Below are positions 17,775 through 26,917 of a DNA stretch of 35,026 nucleotides, one piece after another. The stretch is from JADHLJ01 sp038118725. GTDB lineage: Bacteria > Pseudomonadota > Alphaproteobacteria > Thalassobaculales > Thalassobaculaceae. The stretch spans positions 1 to 35,026 of the forward strand of contig JAYOIK010000058.1 in assembly GCA_038118725.1 (NCBI GenBank), in the 5' to 3' direction. The first letter of the stretch is position 1. Each line of letters begins with the position of its first letter. The notes under the pieces are model-generated. The model ran no database searches, was not told the origin of the DNA, and was given only the letters and a program-made list of their open reading frames with translations. Both the position numbers and the translations under genes were made by a program.

Positions 17775-18674
17775 TCAGTCGCTATCGATTCGGTAGAAGC
17801 GCGCCGCGTTGCGTCGGAAAAAGCCGTCCAGTGCTTCCGACGAGAAATCCTTCAGGATCTCCATCATGCCTTCCAATTGCGCCCGATAGCCGATGCGCAG
17901 CCCGGCGACCGGGAAGTTCGAGGCCCACATGCAGCGCTCGATCCCGAAGATCTCGACCGCGTCCAGCACCACGCCGCGATTGCCCTCCACCGTCCAGGCG
18001 GCGTCCTTCAATCCGAGCTCGGAGACCTTGAGCATGACATTGGGCAATGCCGCGATCGCCTTCATCGCCGCGCGCCAAGCCGCGATCCCGGTATCGCTTC
18101 GATCCCAGGGGAAGCCGGTATGGTTGAGAACGACCGGCAGGTCCGGGTGCGCGGCGATGGCTTCGGCGGCCTCGAAGAGATGCCAGTACGGCACCCTCAG
18201 ATCATAGGTAAGGCCAAGTTCATCAAGCAAGGCAAGACCCTTGCGCCAAGCCGGGTCCTGAATGGTTCCAGGCGCTCCCGGAGTCATCGTGTCGGGACTT
18301 AGCGACGTGACGGGCTTGGATCGTACGCCCCGGAACATCGGGTATTCCATATGTCCATGCAGAACCGCCTCGCAATTCTCGGCGGCGAGCCAGACATGCC
18401 CGACAACGGCGGTGGGCAAGCCATGGGTGGCGGCCAACTCGTGCAGCCAGGCGGTCTCCGCGACCTGCCGCTCCCGGTCCCACTCCGCCTCGACATGGAC
18501 CGTCGCCACGATCTCGAAGCCCTCGGCGTCGCGCCGATAGTCTTCCGGGAGATAGTTTCGCTTGAGCGCCGAATAGTCTCCGAGGAAGAAATGCTTTTCC
18601 TCATGGTCGGCGAGCCATGGATAGTAGTTTCGGTCCAGATTCCAGAAATGGTGATGCGCGTCGATGATTTTCAT
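17775..18674 (-). CDS. Amidohydrolase 2 family protein (lactonase-like TIM barrel)
   Basis: A 299-residue amidohydrolase of the Amidohydro_2 group (PF04909), which includes L-fuconolactone and 2-pyrone-4,6-dicarboxylate lactonases. The first-strand metal motif HHH appears in IDAHHHFW (residues 4-11). LNHTGFPWDRS carries the later conserved histidine. The usual C-terminal aspartate strand (typically GSDWP) reads MWASNFPVAG, with Asn in place of Asp, a variant I recall in related family members but which alters a position usually catalytic. The substrate is unknown; sugar lactones are plausible. It lies 16 bases after the EamA transporter gene on the same strand, so the exporter may handle a related metabolite. 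Confidence 0.88.
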   Translation of the reverse strand: MKIIDAHHHFWNLDRNYYPWLADHEEKHFFLGDYSALKRNYLPEDYRRDAEGFEIVATVHVEAEWDRERQVAETAWLHELAATHGLPTAVVGHVWLAAENCEAVLHGHMEYPMFRGVRSKPVTSLSPDTMTPGAPGTIQDPAWRKGLALLDELGLTYDLRVPYWHLFEAAEAIAAHPDLPVVLNHTGFPWDRSDTGIAAWRAAMKAIAALPNVMLKVSELGLKDAAWTVEGNRGVVLDAVEIFGIERCMWASNFPVAGLRIGYRAQLEGMMEILKDFSSEALDGFFRRNAARFYRIDSD

Positions 18675-18690
18675 CAGCGGATCCTATCCG

Positions 18691-19614
18691 TCACGTGGTG
18701 GCGTCGAGATGTCCGCGCGGCGAGGCGGCCTCGCGGGATTGCGCGCGGTGATTGTTGAGGCTCATGATCGAGTGAGCGATGAGCACGACGATGATCAACG
18801 CGCCGCCGAGGAGGGTTTGCAAGGGCGGCTGTTCGGCGACCGCGAGCCAAACCCATAGCGGCCCCAGGATCGTTTCCAGAAGAATGATCAGGCTGACCTC
18901 GGCGGCGGGGATGTGGTTCGGGGCCCTCGTCAAAAGCGCGAAGGAGAGTGGTAACAGGACCAGGCCGAGAATCGCGATCAGTCCGAACTGTCTCGGGTCT
19001 AGATAGAGATCCGTCGCCATGGATATCCCGATCACCATGATGAACAGGCCCCCCACGGCGATCGCGGGAGACATATCCACGGGGCTCCCGAGCCGCACCA
19101 GGACAAAGTGAACACCGAGACCAACCGCGCTGATCAAGGCGGCCGTGTTGCCGAACCAATCGCCGGCGCCAATATCGCCAATGAATACCAGGGCCACGCC
19201 CGCGGTCGAAACCACAATGGCGACCCAAGTGCGCATGGGGACGCGTTCGCGCAGGAACAGGACCGAGAACAAGGCCGCGAAAAGCGGAGCGGTGGCTATG
19301 ATCACCAGCGTGTTCGCGACGGACGTGGTCTGTACCGATAGCTGAAAAAACACGTTGTTCAGCGCGAACAGGATGGCGATCAGCAGCCCGAGCCAACCGA
19401 TCGCGAAGAGCCGAGAGAATAGCCGGTATCCGAAGCGCAGGGCGAGGAGCACGATCATCCCGACCATCATCAATCCGCCGCGCCATGCGATGAAGGACCA
19501 GGGGTCGGCGTCGACGAGACGGATGATCATTGTGTCCGGCGAAAGCAGCAGAACGCCGAGTATTCCCAGCGTCAGGCCCTTGGCGTGGTTGGTGGTCGGG
19601 GCCTGAGTGGTCAT
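18691..19614 (-). CDS. DMT family transporter (two EamA domains)
   Basis: A 307-residue inner-membrane carrier of the drug/metabolite transporter superfamily. About ten hydrophobic helices form two EamA repeats, the first at about residues 13-145 and the second at about 155-285. Recognisable segments are FIAWRGGLMMVGMIVLLALRF in helix 2 and LETILGPLWVWLAVAEQP in the second repeat, the typical E-P-...-LGE signature region. Such proteins export amino acids, purines or other small metabolites; the substrate cannot be read from sequence. The likely partner downstream is the amidohydrolase. The long overlapping frame 18674-19732 is out of frame and spurious. Confidence 0.92.
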   Translation of the reverse strand: MTTQAPTTNHAKGLTLGILGVLLLSPDTMIIRLVDADPWSFIAWRGGLMMVGMIVLLALRFGYRLFSRLFAIGWLGLLIAILFALNNVFFQLSVQTTSVANTLVIIATAPLFAALFSVLFLRERVPMRTWVAIVVSTAGVALVFIGDIGAGDWFGNTAALISAVGLGVHFVLVRLGSPVDMSPAIAVGGLFIMVIGISMATDLYLDPRQFGLIAILGLVLLPLSFALLTRAPNHIPAAEVSLIILLETILGPLWVWLAVAEQPPLQTLLGGALIIVVLIAHSIMSLNNHRAQSREAASPRGHLDATT

Positions 19615-19706
19615 GCGCTCGATTTCCAGGTTTTGCCAGCGCGGGTTGCCCGGGCGACGGGCATCCTAACGACGCGCCGGTTCCGCCGCCATCACATTGG
19701 TCGTCA

Positions 19707-20408
19707 TCACGTTGACGTGCCTTTCGAGTCAATCTTGAAATCTGAAAGCCTTGCCGTGTGCATCAAAATCCGGCACCGCGCGGCAAGTTCACCTCCGCTC
19801 CGGCGGGCTTCGGCGAGTATCGCGTCCGCTTCGTCGTAGCGCCGGGTGGCCAATAACAATCTGGCGCGCCAGAAAAGTTCCTGTTCGCGGGGCAGGCCGG
19901 CGTCGCGAGCCTTGTCCAGGGCGTGTAACGCGCCGCGGTGATCTCGGATCTGAAATCGCGATTGAGCAAGCGCGAACCATAAGGCGACATCTGTCGGGGC
20001 CATGACGGTGACCCAGGAGAGTGTTTGAGCCGCCCGGGCATAGTCGCCCAACCCCATGAAGATCTCGCCGATCCGGCGCGTGTCCGGCGCGTTCCCGACG
20101 GTCAAGATCGCCGCGTGGCGGGCGATCGCGCGCCGCCTGGCCGGTGCCTCCCTGGCATCCAGGACGCTTAGGAGATTTCGCCAACCCGGCGTGAACAGAG
20201 GGCTCAACCGAACCGCCCAAGCCGCCAGTTCGGCCGTTCGCGCGGATCTCGATCTAGCGGATACGGTGAAGGCGTTGCCGAGCGCGGCTTGATTGGCCGG
20301 ATCGAGAAGAATCTCGCGGCGCAATAGATCGAAGGCTTGGTCGTAATCACCATTCCTCGCCGAGGCGACGGCCCGCTTGTGCCAATCCAAGGGGCTTGAG
20401 CCGCTCAT
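19707..20408 (-). CDS. TPR-repeat protein coupled to surface-carbohydrate gene
   Basis: A 233-residue protein made of tetratricopeptide-like helix pairs. Repeat-like units start near WHKRAVASARNGDYDQAFDLL (6-26), then around 113-130 (IFMGLGDYARAAQTLSWV), 140-158 and 175-190 (LLATRRYDEADAILAEA). There is no signal peptide. Its ATG overlaps the upstream stop by four bases (ATGA, 20405-20408), so it is translationally coupled to the surface-carbohydrate protein and probably a partner or scaffold for it. No enzymatic motif is seen. Confidence 0.85.
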   Translation of the reverse strand: MSGSSPLDWHKRAVASARNGDYDQAFDLLRREILLDPANQAALGNAFTVSARSRSARTAELAAWAVRLSPLFTPGWRNLLSVLDAREAPARRRAIARHAAILTVGNAPDTRRIGEIFMGLGDYARAAQTLSWVTVMAPTDVALWFALAQSRFQIRDHRGALHALDKARDAGLPREQELFWRARLLLATRRYDEADAILAEARRSGGELAARCRILMHTARLSDFKIDSKGTST

Positions 20409-21781
20409 TGCCGGCCGTTCCGGCTCGCCGGGAAAACGCGAAACACATTCGCGTCGATGGTCTCGATGTCACATGGCGTGTCGATACCCAAGCCATCGCG
20501 TAGAGCGTTGAGTCGATTGCCAACCTCCGCTTCATCCACCGACAGCTGATCCAGTTGCCGTTGATTTGCGCGGAAGGGTCGGAATGGGGCGCCGAGATGG
20601 ACGCGCTGTTGTGTCGGCGCCACGTTTTGCGATAGGCGCCCAAGCGCCCGAACGACGCTCTTCGAAGCCATTTCATTCGGGTTGACGCGGAGATGATCCT
20701 GAATTTGATCGGTCCTTGCCCCTTGGGCGGCATGGCTTTCCGCCAGCGCGCGGGCGGCTGTTTTCGGGTCGGTGTGGATTTCGCCGACCTTGTTCGAGAG
20801 ATATCGACGCGACCATGGGCTATCCGGATCGGGCACCAGGCCGATGACGCGCGCGCCCAGAAGGTAGCCTTCCAACCCGGTTGTGCAACTCGTGTGGACC
20901 ATGGCGTCGGCTGCGCGGATCCAAGCCAGATGCCGGTTGTCCTCGATGATCACCACCTGACTGTCACCGGCATGGGCCTCACGCCAGATATCCGGGTTTT
21001 CCGCCGGGTGCGGTCTGACGACTATCTTGCGATCCGGCGCGAGGCGTCGCGTCTCGGCGATGAAGGACGAAATGGCTCTCAGGTTGCTTGTCTCGAACGC
21101 GCAAAGGTCATGGAAGTTCCGCATGCTATCGGGGGCCGTCGGATCAACGGCCTGGATCGCGACGCAACGACGGAAATAGTTGAACGCATCCTGATCGTGC
21201 GGATTGATCGCCCCAAAGTTCGTGTTCACCAGAATAAACGGTCCCATTCGCGCGCGCGGAGGCCCCGCGGCGCGTTCCATGGCGCCGTCGAGTGGAGGGC
21301 GTAGCAGATCGACCCTGGGATTGCCGGATACCGTGATCTGGTCGCTCGGAACGCCGAGATCACGTTCGAGGAACCGCCTTTGATGCTCGCCCTCAGCCAA
21401 GAACAGATCGCAATGCCGCGCGGCTCTGTGGTCGTGCAGGCGTTTGCCGGAAGTATCGGTGAGGCCGAACAGTTCCTCGTCGATCACGGCGGTGCGATGA
21501 CCCGCCAGTCGCGCCGCGCGCATATTCGCGACTTGTGGCATGTTCATGCCCTTGAACAGCGCGACGCCGGGTTTGAGGGCGGGGAAGTTTGCCGCGAACC
21601 ACAATTGTTGACCGATCCAAACCTCGGCCCCGCGTTCTGCAAGCTGGATCGCCATGAGAAGCCGCGCGCTTAGTTCGCGCCCCGCGTCCTCGACCAAAAG
21701 ATAGAAGGCGTGTCCCGCGAGATCGAGAGTCGGAGAGGGGGCGGGCGGGCTCTTCGTCTCGGTCTCGGCGTCTTTGGTCAT
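20405..21781 (-). CDS. Surface carbohydrate biosynthesis protein (TIGR04396-like)
   Basis: A 458-residue protein that resembles the surface polysaccharide family TIGR04396, which has a glycosyltransferase-B-like fold related to CDP-glycerol transferases. The N-terminal signature FYLLVEDAGRELSARLLMA is followed by ERGAEVWIGQQ and later GVALFKGMN and HRTAVIDEE. The second domain has KIVVRPHPAENPD and the late DAMVHTSCTTGLEGYLLG segment, which matches the usual C-S-T-T-G-I-E nucleotide-binding turn. The reaction is unproven. The ATG at 21781 is preferred; the in-frame GTG at 21871 would overlap the rpmJ promoter. It is first of a two-gene unit with the TPR protein. Confidence 0.85.
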   Translation of the reverse strand: MTKDAETETKSPPAPSPTLDLAGHAFYLLVEDAGRELSARLLMAIQLAERGAEVWIGQQLWFAANFPALKPGVALFKGMNMPQVANMRAARLAGHRTAVIDEELFGLTDTSGKRLHDHRAARHCDLFLAEGEHQRRFLERDLGVPSDQITVSGNPRVDLLRPPLDGAMERAAGPPRARMGPFILVNTNFGAINPHDQDAFNYFRRCVAIQAVDPTAPDSMRNFHDLCAFETSNLRAISSFIAETRRLAPDRKIVVRPHPAENPDIWREAHAGDSQVVIIEDNRHLAWIRAADAMVHTSCTTGLEGYLLGARVIGLVPDPDSPWSRRYLSNKVGEIHTDPKTAARALAESHAAQGARTDQIQDHLRVNPNEMASKSVVRALGRLSQNVAPTQQRVHLGAPFRPFRANQRQLDQLSVDEAEVGNRLNALRDGLGIDTPCDIETIDANVFRVFPASRNGRQ

Positions 21782-21864
21782 GCGGAACGCTTTCGCTAAA
21801 ATGCCGCCCCCGTCGAGCCAGTTTACTCTCGTTCCAGGGTCATCGTCCAGGTTGTCGGCACCTG

Positions 21865-21893
21865 TTGACACGGATACCCGCGCTCAGTATGTT
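21865..21893 (+). promoter_or_regulatory. Strong sigma-70 promoter of rpmJ
   Basis: TTGACA (21865-21870) is a perfect -35. After 17 bases comes TATGTT (21888-21893). The start would be near 21900, giving a leader of about 33 bases to the rpmJ ATG. It lies within the divergent spacer and argues against the longer start for the minus-strand gene. Confidence 0.75.
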
Positions 21894-21932
21894 CCGCCGC
21901 CTTACGCTATCAGAGCCGGACGAGATACGATC

Positions 21933-22058
21933 ATGAAGGTCGCCAATTCGCTTAAGACCCTGAAGTCACGCGATCGCAATTGCCGCATTGTTCGCCGCAA
22001 GGGCCGCGTCTACGTCATCAACAAGGTGAACCCGCGGTTCAAGGCCCGCCAGGGTTAA
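21933..22058 (+). CDS. rpmJ: Large-subunit ribosomal protein bL36
   Basis: A 41-residue bL36, part of the 50S subunit. The sequence MKVANSLKTLKSRDR then RIVRRKGRVYVINKVN and RFKARQG follows the alphaproteobacterial type. It keeps only one cysteine (residue 17), so it is the zinc-independent (C-minus) form that lacks the zinc ribbon. It is monocistronic with a near-consensus promoter. A short GC-rich dyad and four T follow the stop (about 22061-22075) and may be a weak terminator. An earlier in-frame start at 21774 is not credible because it would cross the promoter. Confidence 0.96.
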   Translation: MKVANSLKTLKSRDRNCRIVRRKGRVYVINKVNPRFKARQG

Positions 22059-22261
22059 CTCCCGGCGCGGGTTTTCGCGTTCACTTGATCCGGGCGGCCG
22101 TCGCGAGACGCGCCGCCATTTGTCGTTTGATCCTATTCCCATTGATCTCCCATCGATTGCATCGATGAGCCGATCACTGGCGACGGGAAGACCGGGGCGG
22201 TTTATATTGGGGGCCGAGAACGACATTCTCCTTCACGGATCGCGATTTCGGAGGCGTGTTC

Positions 22262-23749
22262 ATGCTGATGCCCAAACCCGATGAGGCGGTTCTCGCCAAG
22301 CGTGGGGAGATCATCGCGGCCCTGCGTGGGATCGTGCCGGGCGAAGGGGTGATCGCGGAAGAGGACGAGATGCGGGTCTATGAGTCCGATGGGCTCTCGG
22401 CCTACCGTCAGATGCCGATGATCGTGGTGCTGCCGGAGACCACCGAACAAGTCGCCGAGATCCTTCGCTATTGTCATGGCGAAGGGGTCAAGGTCGTCCC
22501 TCGGGGCGCGGGCACCTCGCTCTCGGGCGGGGCCCTGCCGCTGGCCGACGCGGTGCTGCTCGGGCTCGGCAAGTTCAATCGGATCCTCGATATCGATTTC
22601 GAGAACCGTGCCGTCGTCACCCAGCCCGGCGTCACCAATCTTGGCATCACCCACGCGGTCCAGGACCAAGGCTTCTATTACGCGCCCGACCCTTCCAGTC
22701 AGATCGCCTGTTCGATCGGCGGCAATATCGCCGAGAATTCCGGCGGGGTGCATTGTCTGAAATACGGGCTGACGACCAACAATGTGTTGGGCATCGAGTT
22801 CGTCACCATCGAGGGCGAGGTGATCCGGATCGGCGGCAAGCATCTCGATTCCGAGGGTTATGATCTGCTCGGCCTGATGACCGGCTCCGAGGGATTGCTC
22901 GGCGTGGTGACCGAGGTCACGGTCAGAATCCTGAGAAAACCGGCGACGGCGCGGGCGTTGCTGGTGGGTTTCGCCTCCAGCGAGGCGGCGGGCACCTGCG
23001 TGGCCGAGATCATCGGCGCCGGCGTGATCCCCGGCGGCATGGAGATGATGGACAACCCGGCGATCAACGCGGCGGAGGATTTTGTCGGCACCGGCTATCC
23101 TCGCGACGCGGCGGCGCTCCTGATCGTCGAACTCGATGGTCCCGAGGTTGAGGTCGACTATCTGATCGGACGGGTGCGCGAGATCGCCGAGGCCAATGGC
23201 GCGACATCATTGCGGGTCAGCGAGAACGAGGACGAGCGCAACGCGTTCTGGGCCGGGCGCAAGTCAGCCTTTCCGGCGGTGGGACGGATCTCGCCGGATT
23301 ACATGTGCATGGACGGGACCATTCCGCGCAAGATGCTCCCGGAAATCCTGAGGCGAATGACCGCGCTCTCCGAGAAGCACGGGCTCAGGGTCGCCAATGT
23401 CTTTCACGCGGGCGACGGCAATCTGCATCCGCTGATCCTGTTCGACGCCAATCAGTCGGGGCAGCTCGAAACCGCCGAGGCTTTCGGCGGGGATATCCTC
23501 AAGGCCTGTGTCGAGTTGGGCGGCGTGCTGACCGGCGAACACGGGGTCGGGATCGAAAAGCGGGACCTGATGGGCGAGATGTTCACCGAGGTGGATCTCG
23601 ATCAGCAACAACGCGTCAAATGCGCCTTTGACGCCAAGGGCTTGCTTAATCCCGGCAAGGTGTTCCCCAAGCTGCATCGCTGCGCCGAGCTTGGCCGCAT
23701 GGTCGTTCACCAGGGCAAGATGCCGTTTCCGGACATCCCGAGGTTCTGA
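22262..23749 (+). CDS. glcD: Glycolate oxidase FAD-linked subunit GlcD
   Basis: A 495-residue flavoprotein of the FAD-linked oxidase (PCMH) family, the catalytic subunit of the membrane-associated glycolate oxidase that makes glyoxylate. The FAD-binding pyrophosphate loop VVPRGAGTSLSGGALP lies near 80-95. The C-terminal half has the conserved HAGDGNLHP and GEHGVGIEKRDLM segments of the GlcD/D-lactate dehydrogenase group. The ATG at 22262 has GGAGG seven bases upstream (22250-22254); a GTG at 22256 is too close to that site. It begins a glcDEF unit. D-lactate or another 2-hydroxyacid is an alternative substrate. Confidence 0.94.
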   Translation: MLMPKPDEAVLAKRGEIIAALRGIVPGEGVIAEEDEMRVYESDGLSAYRQMPMIVVLPETTEQVAEILRYCHGEGVKVVPRGAGTSLSGGALPLADAVLLGLGKFNRILDIDFENRAVVTQPGVTNLGITHAVQDQGFYYAPDPSSQIACSIGGNIAENSGGVHCLKYGLTTNNVLGIEFVTIEGEVIRIGGKHLDSEGYDLLGLMTGSEGLLGVVTEVTVRILRKPATARALLVGFASSEAAGTCVAEIIGAGVIPGGMEMMDNPAINAAEDFVGTGYPRDAAALLIVELDGPEVEVDYLIGRVREIAEANGATSLRVSENEDERNAFWAGRKSAFPAVGRISPDYMCMDGTIPRKMLPEILRRMTALSEKHGLRVANVFHAGDGNLHPLILFDANQSGQLETAEAFGGDILKACVELGGVLTGEHGVGIEKRDLMGEMFTEVDLDQQQRVKCAFDAKGLLNPGKVFPKLHRCAELGRMVVHQGKMPFPDIPRF

Positions 23750-24972
23750 TGGCATCGACCTTTCAACCATCGGACGACTCTCAGGTTTTGGAAGCCGTTA
23801 CTTGGGCGCTGGCCGAGGAAGCGCCGTTGGAAGTCGTCGGGCGCGGTGGCAAACGAGGGTTCGGCCGGCATCTTCAAGTGGATCATACCTTGGATCTGTC
23901 GGGTCTATCGGGGATCAATTTTTACGAGCCCGAGGAACTCATACTCTCGGCGAAACCGGCGACCCCGATGGCCGAGATCGAGGCGGCGCTGGCGGAGCGA
24001 GGTCAGATGCTGGCCTTCGAGCCCATGGATATGGGACCGCTTTTCGGCAAGGCGGCGGGCGAGGGGAGTATCGGCGGTGTCTTCGCCTGCAATCTCTCCG
24101 GGCCGAGACGTGTCAAAGCCGGCGCGGCGCGGGATCATTTGCTGGGCTTTAACGCGATCTCCGGCCGGGCCGAGGCGTTCAAATCGGGTGGCCGGGTGGT
24201 CAAGAACGTGACCGGCTACGATCTTTCCAAGCTGATCACCGGATCCTATGGAACCCTGGCGGTGATGACCGAGTTGACGTTCAAGGTCCTGCCGGCGCCC
24301 GAGAAGACCTATACGGTATTGCTTGGCGGTCTTGACGGCGCGGCGGCGACCCGGGCCATGGCGGCGGCGATGAACTCGGCCCACGAGGTCGCTGGTGCGG
24401 CGTATCTTCCGGCCTCGCTCACGAGCCGGTCCGACGTCTCCTACGTCCAGGGCGCGGGCGCGTCGATCACCGCGCTTCGCCTGGAGGGCTTTGGTCCCTC
24501 GGTCGAGCAGCGCTGCCGGGAGTTGCGGGAGGAACTGGGGGCGTTCGGGGCGCTTCAGGAATTGCACAGCCGCAACTCGGCGCGATTTTGGTCCGAGATC
24601 CGGGACGCCGCCTATCTGACCGCGCCGGAAGAAACACCGATCTGGCGGATCTCGGTCCCGCCCGCGGCCGGACACCAGGTCTTGGCCAAGCTATCCTCGG
24701 AACTGGACGGGGAGGGTTTCCTGGATTGGTCGGGCGGGCTGGTCTGGCTTTCCCTTCCGGCCGGCGATGACGCGTCCCATGAATCGGTGAGAGGCGCGAT
24801 CGCGGTTCATGGTGGCCACGCGACCCTGGTGCGCGCGCCCGCCGATATCCGGGCCTCGGTTCCGGTGTTCCAACCGCAACCGGCGCCGCTCGCCGCCCTT
24901 TCGGCGCGGGTAAAGGACAGTTTCGATCCCAAGCGCATTCTGAATCCCGGCCGCATGGTCGCCGGTAGCTGA
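23749..24972 (+). CDS. glcE: Glycolate oxidase FAD-binding subunit GlcE
   Basis: A 407-residue FAD-binding subunit that is homologous to GlcD and required for glycolate oxidase activity. The FAD-contacting regions include VVGRGGKRGFGR, EPMDMGPLFG, and GGRVVKNVTGYDLSKLITGS with TLAVMTELTFKVLP. The C-terminal cap ends in FDPKRILNPGRM, the typical terminal motif. It starts with an ATG that overlaps the glcD stop by one base (TGATG, 23747-23751), so it is translationally coupled, and it precedes glcF by 11 bases. Confidence 0.95.
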   Translation: MASTFQPSDDSQVLEAVTWALAEEAPLEVVGRGGKRGFGRHLQVDHTLDLSGLSGINFYEPEELILSAKPATPMAEIEAALAERGQMLAFEPMDMGPLFGKAAGEGSIGGVFACNLSGPRRVKAGAARDHLLGFNAISGRAEAFKSGGRVVKNVTGYDLSKLITGSYGTLAVMTELTFKVLPAPEKTYTVLLGGLDGAAATRAMAAAMNSAHEVAGAAYLPASLTSRSDVSYVQGAGASITALRLEGFGPSVEQRCRELREELGAFGALQELHSRNSARFWSEIRDAAYLTAPEETPIWRISVPPAAGHQVLAKLSSELDGEGFLDWSGGLVWLSLPAGDDASHESVRGAIAVHGGHATLVRAPADIRASVPVFQPQPAPLAALSARVKDSFDPKRILNPGRMVAGS

Positions 24973-24983
24973 GCGAGAGGGCG

Positions 24984-26288
24984 ATGCAGACCCATTTCAC
25001 CCTGGCGCAACTCGCCGACCCCGATATCCAGGCCGCCGACGCGATCCTCCGGTCCTGCGTGCATTGCGGGTTCTGCACCGCCACCTGTCCGACCTTCGTA
25101 TTGCTGGGCGATGAGCTCGACAGTCCGAGGGGGCGGATTTATCTGATCAAGGACATGCTGGAGAACGACCGGCCGGCGACGGCGCGGGTCGCCAAGCACC
25201 TGGATCGCTGTCTTTCCTGTCTGTCCTGCATGAGCACCTGCCCGTCCGGCGTGAATTACATGCATCTGGTGGATCACGCGCGAAAGCGGGTGGAGGAAAC
25301 CTTCAAGCGACCTTTGCTCGATCGAGGGCTGCGGGCGCTGCTGGCAAAGATCTTGCCGTCTCCGACGCTGTTTCGCGCCGCGCTGGCCGGGGCGTGGCTG
25401 GCCAAGCCGCTCGCGCCACTGGTCGGAGGCCTTCTGGGCGGCCGGGTGGGGGCGATGCTCAAGCTGGCGCCCGCCGCGATCCCGTCGCCGAGCCCGGTCG
25501 ACAAGCCGCGGGTTTTCCCCGCCGAGGGACGGCAACGCGCGCGGGTGGCGCTATTGTCCGGGTGCGCGCAAAAGGTTCTGTCGCCCGCCATCAACGAGGC
25601 GACGATCCGGCTTCTGACCCGTCATGGCGTCGAGGTCGTGGTCGCCAAGGGCGCGGGATGCTGCGGCTCGCTCAACCATCACATGGGCAATGAGGCACCG
25701 GCGCTTGCCGCCGCCAAGGCGAATATCGATGCCTGGAGCAATGAGGCGGTCATGCGGGGGCTCGACGCGGTCGTGGTGAACGCCTCGGGATGCGGCACCA
25801 CGATCAAGGATTACGGCTGGATGTTCCGCGAGGATGCCACCTACGCCGCGAGGGCGGCGCATATCGCCTCGATCACCCGGGATATCACCGAGATCATGGA
25901 CGAGATCGGCCTGGACACGCCGAGGCTCGAGACCGAGTGGCGCGTCACCTATCACTCGGCTTGTTCGATGCAGCATGGCCAGAAGATCAAGACCACGCCC
26001 CAGACCCTTCTGCGGGCGGCGGGCTTCGCGGTTCGCGACGTGCCGGAAGGTCACCTGTGCTGTGGCTCGGCGGGCACCTACAACATTCTGCAGCCTGAGA
26101 TCGCGGAGCGCTTGAAACAGCGCAAACTGGCCAATATCGCGACCACCGAGCCGGAGATCATCGCGGCGGGCAATATCGGCTGCATGACCCAACTGGCCGG
26201 CGAGGCGGGCGTGCCGGTGGTGCACACCGTGGAATTGCTGGACTGGGCGACCGGTGGGCCGAGGCCGGAGGCGTTGGGACCGTTTTAG
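24984..26288 (+). CDS. glcF: Glycolate oxidase iron-sulfur subunit GlcF
   Basis: A 434-residue electron-transfer subunit that passes electrons from GlcD/E to the quinone pool. It has two ferredoxin-type [4Fe-4S] motifs: CVHCGFCTATCP (about 28-39) and CLSCLSCMSTCP (about 76-87). Two CCG domains follow, seen as GAGCCGSLNHHMG and GHLCCGSAGTYN, each with the paired cysteines that bind an additional cluster in related proteins. The length and order match GlcF. It is the last gene of the glcDEF unit, with the TPR gene following closely. Confidence 0.96.
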   Translation: MQTHFTLAQLADPDIQAADAILRSCVHCGFCTATCPTFVLLGDELDSPRGRIYLIKDMLENDRPATARVAKHLDRCLSCLSCMSTCPSGVNYMHLVDHARKRVEETFKRPLLDRGLRALLAKILPSPTLFRAALAGAWLAKPLAPLVGGLLGGRVGAMLKLAPAAIPSPSPVDKPRVFPAEGRQRARVALLSGCAQKVLSPAINEATIRLLTRHGVEVVVAKGAGCCGSLNHHMGNEAPALAAAKANIDAWSNEAVMRGLDAVVVNASGCGTTIKDYGWMFREDATYAARAAHIASITRDITEIMDEIGLDTPRLETEWRVTYHSACSMQHGQKIKTTPQTLLRAAGFAVRDVPEGHLCCGSAGTYNILQPEIAERLKQRKLANIATTEPEIIAAGNIGCMTQLAGEAGVPVVHTVELLDWATGGPRPEALGPF

Positions 26289-26365
26289 TCTTGTCCGACG
26301 ATCTCTCGGTTGCCGATCACGCGGTTGGGATTGGCGCGTGGGCGTTGCCGAGTCATACTTCACCG

Positions 26366-26917
26366 ATGCGTATGCTCACGACATTGGCGCTGGCGGTGTT
26401 TCTCGTCATGCCCGCCGCCGGGCGCGCGGACCAGAAGGATCCGCGTCTGCCGGACCTGTTCGCCGATCTGGCGTCGGCGGCGAGCGTCGAGGACGCATTT
26501 CGGATCGAGAGCCGTATCTGGGACATCTGGACCCGTCATGACGAGGCCAAGATCGACGCGCTTATGTCCGCCGGGCGACGCAAGATGCAGCCTGGCGCCT
26601 ATGACGAGGCCTTGGCGATCTTCAACAAGATCGTCGCCGAGGCTCCGGATTTCGCCGAGGGCTGGAACAAGCGGGCGACCTTGCTCTACCTCATCGGCGA
26701 TCTCGAGGGATCGGTCCGCGACATTGAAAGCACCCTGGCGCTGGAGCCACGGCATTTCGGGGCGCTCGCCGGGCTGGGATTGATCTATCGGGCGATCAAC
26801 AAGCCGAAAAGCGCGCTCAAGGCTTTCGAGAAAGTGCTGGAAATCAGCCCGCAATCCCTGAGTGTCCGCTTGCATATCAAGCAACTGCGCGCGGAGTTGC
26901 GGGGCAAGAAGCTCTAG
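26366..26917 (+). CDS. Secreted TPR-repeat protein
   Basis: A 183-residue protein with a cleavable signal peptide (MRMLTTLALAVFLVMPAAGRA, ATG at 26366, or 26372 two codons later). Its mature part has about three TPR units; the clearest are YDEALAIFNKIVAEAPDFAEG and LGLIYRAINKPKSALKAFEKVL. It should be periplasmic and act through protein binding. No catalytic motif is seen. It follows glcF by less than 80 bases on the same strand and may be read through from it, although nothing ties it to glycolate use. The in-frame earlier start at 26291 would hide the signal peptide and is unlikely. Its stop codon lies at the left edge of the cloverleaf element. Confidence 0.88.
   Translation: MRMLTTLALAVFLVMPAAGRADQKDPRLPDLFADLASAASVEDAFRIESRIWDIWTRHDEAKIDALMSAGRRKMQPGAYDEALAIFNKIVAEAPDFAEGWNKRATLLYLIGDLEGSVRDIESTLALEPRHFGALAGLGLIYRAINKPKSALKAFEKVLEISPQSLSVRLHIKQLRAELRGKKL

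Noticed and set aside
17796..18302. Catalytic-residue loss (Asn for Asp) in the amidohydrolase as a pseudogene sign
   Set aside because: The frame is full length, and the ASNFP variant is, as I recall, found in other family members, so it is more likely a subgroup trait.
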